In this document: positions 57,943-64,000 of the stretch, piece after piece | Numbering within the stretch: position 1 is the stretch's first letter | Layout of the letters: every line of letters begins with the position of its first letter | Assembly: GCA_902492205.1 (NCBI GenBank) | Contig: CABUKU010000005.1 | Span: 1 to 64,000, forward strand | Direction: 5' to 3' | DNA: 64,000 bases | Source of the DNA: an uncultured Bacteroides sp. | GTDB taxonomy: Bacteria > Bacteroidota > Bacteroidia > Bacteroidales > Bacteroidaceae | Made by a program: the position numbers and the translations under genes | The notes under the pieces: model-generated | The model's database searches: none | The model's input: the letters and a program-made list of their open reading frames with translations, nothing else | What the model was told of the DNA's origin: nothing

Positions 57943-58755
57943 ATGAAAAAGTTATTTGCAATTCTTGCTGTGATGGGAGTCCTTACATTTGGATCAACTC
58001 AAATCGTTCAAGCACAGGATGCTCCTGCTGCAGCAGACCAAACAGAACAAGCTGCTGTTTCTTCTAATGATGAAGCTGCTAACGCTGCTGATGCTACTCC
58101 GGTAGAAGAAGAAGGTGGTATTCACAAAGAATTAAAAACAAAGTTTATTGAAGGATCTGCATTCTTCATGAGTTTCGTAGCTATTGCTTTAGTTATTGGT
58201 TTAGCTTTCTGTATTGAAAGAATCATTTACTTAAGCTTGGCTGAAGTTAACACTAAGAAATTACTTGCTGCTGTTGAAGCTGCTTTGGAAAAAGGTGACG
58301 TTGAAGCTGCTAAGACAATTTGCCGTAACACCAGAGGTCCTATCGCTTCTATCTGCTACCAAGGCTTGATGAGAATTGATCAAGGTATCGACGTAGTTGA
58401 AAAATCAGTTGTATCTTACGGTGGTGTTCAAGCAGGTTATCTTGAAAAAGGATGTTCTTGGATTACATTGTTCATCGCTATGGCTCCGTCATTAGGATTC
58501 TTGGGAACTGTAATCGGTATGGTTCAGGCGTTCGATAAAATCCAACAAGTAGGTGATATTTCTCCAACAGTTGTTGCTGGTGGTATGAAAGTTGCGTTGA
58601 TTACTACTATCTTCGGTTTGATTGTAGCTTTGATCCTTCAGGTATTCTACAACTACATTCTTTCTAAGATCGAAGCTTTGTTAAGCGATATGGAAGACTC
58701 TTCTATCACATTGCTTGATATGGTAATCAAATACAACTTGAAGTACAAAAAATAA
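57943..58755 (+). CDS. exbB: MotA/TolQ/ExbB proton channel family protein
   Basis: 270 aa. A signal-peptide-like start (MKKLFAILAVMGVLTFGSTQ...VQAQ) and an Ala/Glu-rich periplasmic stretch (~25-60) precede three membrane helices (~73-93, ~168-190, ~210-232). The core SLGFLGTVIGMVQAFDKIQQ with GGMKVALITTIFGLIVALIL is the ExbB/TolQ signature. With ExbD it forms the proton channel that drives TonB. First of four genes in exbB-unknown-exbD-exbD. Confidence 0.94.
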   Translation: MKKLFAILAVMGVLTFGSTQIVQAQDAPAAADQTEQAAVSSNDEAANAADATPVEEEGGIHKELKTKFIEGSAFFMSFVAIALVIGLAFCIERIIYLSLAEVNTKKLLAAVEAALEKGDVEAAKTICRNTRGPIASICYQGLMRIDQGIDVVEKSVVSYGGVQAGYLEKGCSWITLFIAMAPSLGFLGTVIGMVQAFDKIQQVGDISPTVVAGGMKVALITTIFGLIVALILQVFYNYILSKIEALLSDMEDSSITLLDMVIKYNLKYKK

Positions 58756-58767
58756 TTTTTTAGAGAA

Positions 58768-59244
58768 ATGAAAATTAAAATTCAAAAGATATCAAGTTCA
58801 ATCCTATATGTAATCCTTGTGGTGACACTTGTGATTCTGGGAATGTTCTTCTTTGGTGGAGAAGACACCAACCGGATCGTAAATGATCCTGAAATGTCTC
58901 AGCCTCTATACACTGATCCATTGATTTATTGGATATATATCTTGTTTGGAGTCACAGTGGTTGTAACTATATTGGCAGCTATCTTCCAATTTGCTACAAG
59001 TTTTATGGATTCTCCAAAAGAGGCTATAAAATCACTCATAGGCTTAATTGCTATGGTTGTGCTTTTAGTAGTAACATATTCTATTGGTAGTGGGGAACCT
59101 TTGGTATTGCCGGCTTATGATGGAACTGATAATGTTCCTTTCTGGTTGAAGATTACCGATATGTTCTTATATTCTTTCTATTTTATGATGGGAGTGGCTA
59201 TTCTTTTAATCTTAGGATTTGGTATAGCAAAGAAATTTAAGTAA
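58768..59244 (+). CDS. Membrane protein of the exbB-exbD operon, function unknown
   Basis: 158 aa with four membrane segments (~10-30, ~52-74, ~85-105, ~130-152) and a short periplasmic stretch GGEDTNRIVNDPEMSQPLYT. It is 12 bp behind exbB and 35 bp before exbD. A protein of this kind regularly sits between exbB and exbD in Bacteroides, suggesting an accessory part of the energising complex. No motif gives a function. Confidence 0.8.
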   Translation: MKIKIQKISSSILYVILVVTLVILGMFFFGGEDTNRIVNDPEMSQPLYTDPLIYWIYILFGVTVVVTILAAIFQFATSFMDSPKEAIKSLIGLIAMVVLLVVTYSIGSGEPLVLPAYDGTDNVPFWLKITDMFLYSFYFMMGVAILLILGFGIAKKFK

Positions 59245-59279
59245 TAATTATTGGAATACCAATAAAAATAAAGTAAATA

Positions 59280-59870
59280 ATGGCAAAAGGAAAAAGAAGT
59301 GTCCCCGAGATTAACTCGAGTTCAACGGCCGATATTGCTTTCTTATTGCTTATTTTCTTCCTTATCACAACTTCAATGGATACTGACCGAGGTTTGGCAA
59401 GACGCTTGCCGCAGCCACCGGAAAAAGATCAGAAGTTGGATGATATCATTGTAAAGGAACGTAACGTTCTAGCTGTTCGTTTGAATTCAAGCAATCAGTT
59501 GATGGTAGGTAAGGACTATATGAATGTCAAGCAATTAAGACAGAAAGCTAAAGAATTCATTGCTAATCCATATAATGACCCAAATTTACCTGAAAAACAT
59601 GAAAAGGATATTCCTTTATTAGGTAAAGTGATGGTTACGGAAAACCATGTAATCTCTTTGCAGAATGACCGTGGAACTTCTTATCAAGCATATATTGATG
59701 TGCAAAATGAGTTGGTTGCGGCATACAATGAACTGAGAAATGAATATGCTCAGGAAAAGTGGCAAAAAGATTATAATCAGTTGACTGAGGATCAGCAAAA
59801 GGCTGTTCGTGATTTTTATCCTCAGAAGATTTCTGAGGCAGAACCTAAAAACTACGGAGGAAAGAAGTAA
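59280..59870 (+). CDS. exbD: Biopolymer transport protein ExbD/TolR, first copy
   Basis: 196 aa. An N-terminal cytoplasmic segment (RSVPEINSSSTADIAFLLLI) with the channel Asp at about residue 17 is followed by one membrane helix and a periplasmic domain. It is longer than usual (ExbD ~140 aa) because of insertions such as ENHVISLQNDRGTSYQAYID. Its stop codon overlaps the start of the second exbD (TAATG). Confidence 0.92.
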   Translation: MAKGKRSVPEINSSSTADIAFLLLIFFLITTSMDTDRGLARRLPQPPEKDQKLDDIIVKERNVLAVRLNSSNQLMVGKDYMNVKQLRQKAKEFIANPYNDPNLPEKHEKDIPLLGKVMVTENHVISLQNDRGTSYQAYIDVQNELVAAYNELRNEYAQEKWQKDYNQLTEDQQKAVRDFYPQKISEAEPKNYGGKK

Positions 59871-60334
59871 TGGGAAAATTTAATAAAGGCGCAAAACGTG
59901 GAATGCCTGCTTTGAATACTTCTTCTCTACCTGACCTTATCTTTACTTTGTTGTTCTTCTTTATGATTGTAACAACAATGCGTGAAGTAACATTGAAGGT
60001 TGAGTTTAAGGTTCCGACAGGTACAGAGTTGGAAAAATTGGAAAAGAAATCATTGGTTACGTTCATCTATGTAGGTAAACCTATGCAGGAGTTTCGTAAA
60101 AAAATGGGTTCTGAAAGCCGCATTCAGTTGAATGACAAGTTTGCTGAAGTTGCTGAAATCCAAGATTACATTACTCAGGAGAGAACTGGTATGAAAGAAG
60201 AAGACCAACCGTTTATGACTGTATCTTTAAAGATTGATAAAGATACAAAGATGGGTATCGTAACAGATATTAAACAGGCTCTTCGTATGGCTTATGCTTT
60301 GAAAATTAATTATTCTGCACAACCTCGTCAGTAA
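59870..60334 (+). CDS. Biopolymer transport protein ExbD/TolR, second copy
   Basis: 154 aa. The N-terminus GMPALNTSSLPDLIFTLLFF carries the conserved Asp, followed by one membrane helix and a periplasmic domain (MTVSLKIDKDTKMGIVTDIK). Two different ExbD proteins could form a heterodimer in the ExbB pore. Last gene of the operon, ended by a strong hairpin. Confidence 0.92.
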   Translation: MGKFNKGAKRGMPALNTSSLPDLIFTLLFFFMIVTTMREVTLKVEFKVPTGTELEKLEKKSLVTFIYVGKPMQEFRKKMGSESRIQLNDKFAEVAEIQDYITQERTGMKEEDQPFMTVSLKIDKDTKMGIVTDIKQALRMAYALKINYSAQPRQ

Positions 60335-60352
60335 TAATTGATTATACATAAT

Positions 60353-60387
60353 AAAAAAGAGCGATCCGGCATGGATCGCTCTTTTTT
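60353..60387. terminator. Bidirectional terminator after the exb operon
   Basis: AAAAAAGAGCGATCC (60353-60367) and GGATCGCTCTTTTTT (60373-60387) form a 15-bp perfect stem with a 5-nt loop, A/T runs on both sides. Confidence 0.95.
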
Positions 60388-60406
60388 ATTATTCGGATTA
60401 AAAATA

Positions 60407-60946
60407 TTAAATGTTTTCTACGAGATACACTTCTTTATATAAGTTGTATTTGATTCTATCAAAGTCTTTTTCGCTATTAAGATCTCCATATACCATTAAA
60501 TGCATAGGGAGATATTCATCTCCTTTTCTGTAAGGAGGTTGTGAATATTCATTCTTCCATAATTTATAGTTTACTCTTTCATAAAAGCCGATGCGTCTGA
60601 TGCTCATTTCATCATTAGGTAATTCTACCTCTAAAACAATCGGGGCATTTAGTGTTTTATGAAGGTGCTCCAATACTTTTTTTCCATAACCTCCGTTCCT
60701 CTGTGAAGGGTGAATAGCAAAATGTTCTATATAATAGTAATCTTCAAATTTCCAGTAAGTAATAAAGCCTACAGGTATGTCCTTATCAAGGATGATATTA
60801 TTAAAGAATAGCGGATTATTATCAGTATACTCACGTTGAAGAGCTAATTCACGCCTTTCTTCTTTAGGGAATGCTGTTGTTAGTAGTTCTTCCGTAAAGT
60901 TGTAATGTTCCGCATTTACGGTTTTGATTTGGTTAATGCTAATCAT
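60407..60946 (-). CDS. GNAT family N-acetyltransferase
   Basis: 179 aa. The acetyl-CoA loop IHPSQRNGGYGKKVLEHL lies at about 77-94, preceded by YYIEHFAI (beta4). The C-terminal part has an unusual extension (GDLNSEKDFDRIKYNLYKEV). The substrate amine is unknown. It is 11 bp behind the M64 peptidase gene on the same strand, so the two likely share a transcript. Confidence 0.85.
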   Translation of the reverse strand: MISINQIKTVNAEHYNFTEELLTTAFPKEERRELALQREYTDNNPLFFNNIILDKDIPVGFITYWKFEDYYYIEHFAIHPSQRNGGYGKKVLEHLHKTLNAPIVLEVELPNDEMSIRRIGFYERVNYKLWKNEYSQPPYRKGDEYLPMHLMVYGDLNSEKDFDRIKYNLYKEVYLVENI

Positions 60947-60957
60947 GAATGTTCAGG

Positions 60958-62238
60958 CTATTTGTTTGTATAAAAATTAATTATTCGTTCTAATGCTCTT
61001 TGGCAAACCGGACAAAATTCCGTAGCTGTGTTAGTCTTCATTCTGCAGTCTACGGCTGGTCGGTAAATACCCTTTGCAGAATATCCCCCGCCTTCATATA
61101 AACCAACAGGATATTGCTTACTTTTGTTTTCCGGAGTTGGAATTGGGATATTGCTAGGAAGCATGTCTTTCCACTTTGAATCCAGATCAACCATTGTTGT
61201 GATATTAGCTTCCCACGGTTCGATAGTGAAAGGATATGTGTCACTAAAGGTATCTCCTTCATAATAATATTCATCGGCTAAACCACCGAAGCTATGTCCG
61301 AACTCATGCACGACTACCGGTTTGAAGCTTGGGTGATGAGCTGTTGTCAATGTGAATGCATTGTAAATGCCGCCTCCACCATATTGCTCGGTATTTGCTA
61401 AAATAATAATATGTTCGTATGGTATTCCTGCGAGGCTGTTATGAATATTTTTAACTTGATTGGTAGTTAGATATCTATCTGAATAAAAAGTGTTGAAATG
61501 CGAACTGAATGCCGTGTTTCTCCATTCCTTTTTTCCGGGGATGCTTACTCCGCTATCAATGGAAGGACTGGCAACTGCGACTACATTAAATCTATCCTTT
61601 AACGTTTTGAACGGTTCATAGGCAAAAATACTTTCATAAGCTGTTTGTGCATCCTTGTAAAACGTTTCTATTTCCTGAATTGTATATCCTTCTCCCAAGA
61701 TAGCGATGTCAATGCAATCTTCCGGTGTTCCGTTTTTAAGAAGATATTTGTGTGGGGTGATATTTGACTCTCCACGTGTATGTATTAATATATCATCGGG
61801 TTTCACAATATGTTTTAAAAGAGTGTCATAGTTTCCTTTATCATTTCTGAAGCTGATACTTATTTCAACTGGCTGTTTGGGATAAGGAAGTAAATAAGTA
61901 TTTTCAAATCCTTTGGGAGTGTTTTGTGCTTCTTCAGTGGTTAGCCACTCCTGGAATAGGGTGGAAAAAGAATTTTTGAATATACTTTTTCCGCTTTTTA
62001 GATCTTTCATTTCTATTTTACCGTTTCCTTGTAATGGAATATCGGTAAGGCGGTGTCTTTTCCCTGCCCATGTAGGTAACTGGGATAATTCGTCAACATA
62101 TATTTTTTGATTGTTGGCATCACCGGAAAAAATATAATCGATACGTAATGTCTTATTTATAAAATAATCTTGAAAATTCTGTGCATTCAACTGAATAGCT
62201 GTAATGCAGAATAAACTGATAAATAATATATTCTTCAT
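60958..62238 (-). CDS. M64 family (IgA peptidase-like) metallopeptidase
   Basis: 426 aa from the ATG at 62238 (MKNILFISLFCITAIQLNAQ, signal peptide); an earlier in-frame start at 62265 lies upstream of the promoter box. An N-terminal beta domain (DYIFSGDANNQKIYVDELSQ) precedes the peptidase domain. The zinc site HEFGHSFGGLADEYYY, near residue 309, has the HExxH...D pattern of M64. A Cys pair lies at CRMKTN and CPVCQRALERI. Probably exported and acting on host or extracellular proteins. Confidence 0.92.
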   Translation of the reverse strand: MKNILFISLFCITAIQLNAQNFQDYFINKTLRIDYIFSGDANNQKIYVDELSQLPTWAGKRHRLTDIPLQGNGKIEMKDLKSGKSIFKNSFSTLFQEWLTTEEAQNTPKGFENTYLLPYPKQPVEISISFRNDKGNYDTLLKHIVKPDDILIHTRGESNITPHKYLLKNGTPEDCIDIAILGEGYTIQEIETFYKDAQTAYESIFAYEPFKTLKDRFNVVAVASPSIDSGVSIPGKKEWRNTAFSSHFNTFYSDRYLTTNQVKNIHNSLAGIPYEHIIILANTEQYGGGGIYNAFTLTTAHHPSFKPVVVHEFGHSFGGLADEYYYEGDTFSDTYPFTIEPWEANITTMVDLDSKWKDMLPSNIPIPTPENKSKQYPVGLYEGGGYSAKGIYRPAVDCRMKTNTATEFCPVCQRALERIINFYTNK

Positions 62239-62254
62239 ATTTTTGTGTTTTACA

Positions 62255-62262
62255 CAAAGATA
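62255..62262 (-). promoter_or_regulatory. -7 box of the M64-GNAT unit
   Basis: TATCTTTG followed by TG on the minus strand, 17 bp before the start at 62238. Confidence 0.6.
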
Positions 62263-62367
62263 CAAAGTCTTTCTGATATATCGGATATGCTTCTTGCTTA
62301 TTTAGAATTTATACATATTTAAGCAATAAAAGTAACGAATTGTATATTTTATTGTTCCGAAAATAGC

Positions 62368-62375
62368 TAACTTTG
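62368..62375 (+). promoter_or_regulatory. -7 box of the Lrp/AsnC gene
   Basis: TAACTTTG followed by C, 63 bp before the ATG at 62438. Confidence 0.6.
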
Positions 62376-62437
62376 CACGCTACGCATAAAATACGTAAGA
62401 AAGATATCTGTAACTAACATTAAAAAAGAAACATTGA

Positions 62438-62920
62438 ATGGGACATCATCAATTGGATAGCTTAGATGAGAAAATATTACAAATGATAGCATGTAACGCC
62501 CGTATCCCTTTTTTGGAGGTGGCACGTGCTTGTGATGTGTCGGGAGCGGCCATCCATCAACGTATACAAAAACTGACTAATCTTGGTATTCTGAAAGGTT
62601 CTGAATATGTAATTGATCCTGAAAAGATTGGCTATGAAACTTGTGCTTATATAGGACTTTATTTAAAAGATCCCGAACAGTTTGATTCTGTAACGAAAGC
62701 ATTAGAAAATATACCTGAAGTTGTGGAGTGTCATTATACAACAGGGCAGTATGATATGTTTATTAAACTTTACGCAAAGAACAATCATCATTTATTGAGT
62801 GTAATTCATGATAAATTACAGCCATTGGGCTTGGCTCGCACGGAAACTTTGGTATCTTTCCATGAAGCCATAAAGCGTCAAATTCCCATTGTGGATCTGG
62901 ATGTTGATGATGACGATTAA
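62438..62920 (+). CDS. Lrp/AsnC family transcriptional regulator
   Basis: 160 aa. The N-terminal HTH (LDEKILQMIACNARIPFLEV; GAAIHQRIQKLTNLGILKGS) and the C-terminal RAM ligand-binding domain (YIGLYLKDPEQFDSVTKALE; VVECHYTTGQYDMFIKLYAK) are both complete. Senses amino acids or related effectors; targets unknown. The acidic tail (DLDVDDDD) ends at a stop codon that overlaps the folA stop by 4 bp. Confidence 0.93.
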   Translation: MGHHQLDSLDEKILQMIACNARIPFLEVARACDVSGAAIHQRIQKLTNLGILKGSEYVIDPEKIGYETCAYIGLYLKDPEQFDSVTKALENIPEVVECHYTTGQYDMFIKLYAKNNHHLLSVIHDKLQPLGLARTETLVSFHEAIKRQIPIVDLDVDDDD

Positions 62921-63411
62921 TCTTTAACGTAATTGATAAAAGTATAAGGGTAGAGATGCTTATCATCTGTTTGATGAACTTCTCTACTTTTTTCTTTCCA
63001 TATAGTAGGATCGATGATTGGGAAATAAGCATCCGTTTCTTTACTGCTATCATTAATAAGCGTTAGGTATATTTTATTTGCTATATTAATAGCTTGTCTA
63101 TATACACTTTCTCCTCCAATAATGAAAATTTCTTCATCTTCACAACAATGTTTCAAAGCGTCTTCAAGTGAAAGAAAAGTTTCTGCTCCGGGAAATTGAA
63201 TTTGAGGATTTTTGGTTAAGACAATATTTCTCCGGTTAGGAAGTGCACCCTTAGGCAAAGATTCGAAAGTCTTCCGTCCCATGATAATAGTATGTCCGGT
63301 TGTTAAAGTTTTAAAGCGTTTTAAATCATTCGGAAGCCAATATAATAATTGATTGTTGTAGCCGATACCGTTATTCGAGGCCATTGCTACTATAATGGAT
63401 ATATTACTCAT
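62917..63411 (-). CDS. folA: Dihydrofolate reductase
   Basis: 164 aa. MSNISIIVAMASNNGIGYNN, LLYWLPNDLKRFK (catalytic Asp in W-L-P-N-D), GHTIIMGRKTFESLP and EIFIIGGESVYRQAI (NADPH site) all match DHFR. It regenerates tetrahydrofolate and lies 12 bp behind thyA, whose reaction consumes methylene-THF. The two form the common thyA-folA pair. Confidence 0.96.
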   Translation of the reverse strand: MSNISIIVAMASNNGIGYNNQLLYWLPNDLKRFKTLTTGHTIIMGRKTFESLPKGALPNRRNIVLTKNPQIQFPGAETFLSLEDALKHCCEDEEIFIIGGESVYRQAINIANKIYLTLINDSSKETDAYFPIIDPTIWKEKSREVHQTDDKHLYPYTFINYVKD

Positions 63412-63423
63412 ATTCTTTATCTT

Positions 63424-64000
63424 TTAAACGGAAACGGCACCTTTGATGTGTGGATGCGGATTATAGTCTGTTAATTCAAAGTCTTCAAATTTGAAATCAA
63501 AAATATCTTTTACGTCCGGGTTGATTTTCATCTTAGGTAAAGGACGTGGTTCACGTGATAGTTGAAGCTTCACTTGTTCTAAATGATTCAGATAAATATG
63601 TGCATCTCCAAGAGTGTGAACAAATTCTCCGGGTTCTAGTCCCGTTACCTGTGCAACCATCAGTAACAAAAGTGCATAAGATGCAATATTGAAAGGTACT
63701 CCTAAGAAAATATCGGCACTTCGTTGATAAAGCTGCATGCTTAATTTTCCATTTGCTACATAAAACTGGAATAGGATATGGCAAGGAGGTAAATTCATAT
63801 TATTAATATCGGCAACATTCCATGCGCTAACCAATATTCTTCGTGAGTTAGGATTATTCTTAATTGTGTTTATCACTTCAGTGATTTGGTCAATATGCCC
63901 TCCTTGATAATCCGGCCATGAACGCCATTGATATCCATAAATGTGACCAAGGTCTCCGTTTTCATCTGCCCATTCGTTCCAGATTCTAACTCCATTATCT
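63424..64000 (-). CDS. thyA: Thymidylate synthase, C-terminal part (5' end outside the window)
   Basis: Minus-strand reading frame open from the window edge (NGVRIWNEWADENGDLGHIY, then GYQWRSWPDYQGGHIDQI) to the stop at 63424. Active-site Cys in LPPCHILFQFYVANGKLSMQ, followed by QRSADIFLGVPFNIASYALL and the C-terminal IKGAVSV. It converts dUMP to dTMP. The methionine at 63876 is internal, because the frame continues upstream through conserved residues. Confidence 0.96.
   Translation of the reverse strand, partial: DNGVRIWNEWADENGDLGHIYGYQWRSWPDYQGGHIDQITEVINTIKNNPNSRRILVSAWNVADINNMNLPPCHILFQFYVANGKLSMQLYQRSADIFLGVPFNIASYALLLLMVAQVTGLEPGEFVHTLGDAHIYLNHLEQVKLQLSREPRPLPKMKINPDVKDIFDFKFEDFELTDYNPHPHIKGAVSV

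Noticed and set aside
63424..63876. A complete 150-aa thymidylate synthase
   Set aside because: The frame continues upstream through conserved residues to the window edge, so the methionine at 63876 is internal and the gene is truncated by the window.

Overview
The window looks like a chromosomal segment of a Bacteroides-type member of the Bacteroidota. The evidence is threefold. Many genes are preceded by the Bacteroides -7 promoter box TAnnTTTG, often with a TTTG-like -33 box about 19 bp upstream. Several families typical of the phylum are present (NigD-like, NVEALA, DUF3822, DUF5683, CarboxypepD_reg-fused TonB receptors, a 6-bladed propeller lipoprotein, two adjacent exbD genes). The housekeeping gene set is AT-leaning. 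There is no rRNA operon, CRISPR array, integrase or transposase gene in the window.

Layout. 1-9.6 kb: end of a tRNA-Pro gene, aroB, a small membrane protein, a large outer-membrane beta-barrel protein, cardiolipin synthase, rsmD, then a His-rich small membrane protein plus TonB-dependent receptor pair that looks like a metal-uptake unit. 9.65-15.8 kb: DUF3822, a membrane-anchored protein and a RecD-like helicase. The helicase is followed by the most unusual stretch of the window. An AT-rich NVEALA-peptide/propeller-lipoprotein cassette is flanked by a perfect 169-bp duplication of the helicase gene's 3' end. Next come two palindromic repeats, then a promoter with a strongly structured leader RNA in front of an unknown ORF. 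15.8-32.5 kb: alaS, an M23 peptidase, a MerR-type regulator, a RelA/SpoT homologue, the parA-parB-DUF5683-lytic transglycosylase operon, surE-lpxB, a NigD-like lipoprotein, and rsfS-ftsH-cdsA.

32.7-40.3 kb: tRNA-Gln, then a 636-bp non-coding element with 95-bp terminal inverted repeats (element A), a DUF349 protein, rsmA-mgtE, and a flippase-like protein with pepD. 40.4-52.4 kb: an alpha-2-macroglobulin-like giant protein, a DUF1573 protein, meaB, then element B (about 2.8 kb). Element B is related to A in its inverted ends and core, but it carries a BACON/fimbrillin-like lipoprotein gene. pfkA follows. 52.5-64 kb: cmk-ispH, tonB, a polyprenyl synthase-unknown-tatD operon, tRNA-Ser, an exbB-unknown-exbD-exbD operon, a GNAT enzyme and an M64 peptidase, an Lrp regulator, folA and the end of thyA.

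How it fits together: TonB (54.4 kb) and ExbB/ExbD (58-60 kb) probably energise outer-membrane receptors such as the one at 7.3 kb. LpxB, CdsA, Cls, MltD and the M23 enzyme serve envelope synthesis and remodelling. The accessory content consists of cell-surface or exported proteins inserted at the 3' ends of housekeeping genes, beside repeats that show how they may have arrived: the recD 3'-end duplication and the A/B inverted-repeat elements. These, with the leader RNA at 15.1 kb, are the main candidates for something not yet described.
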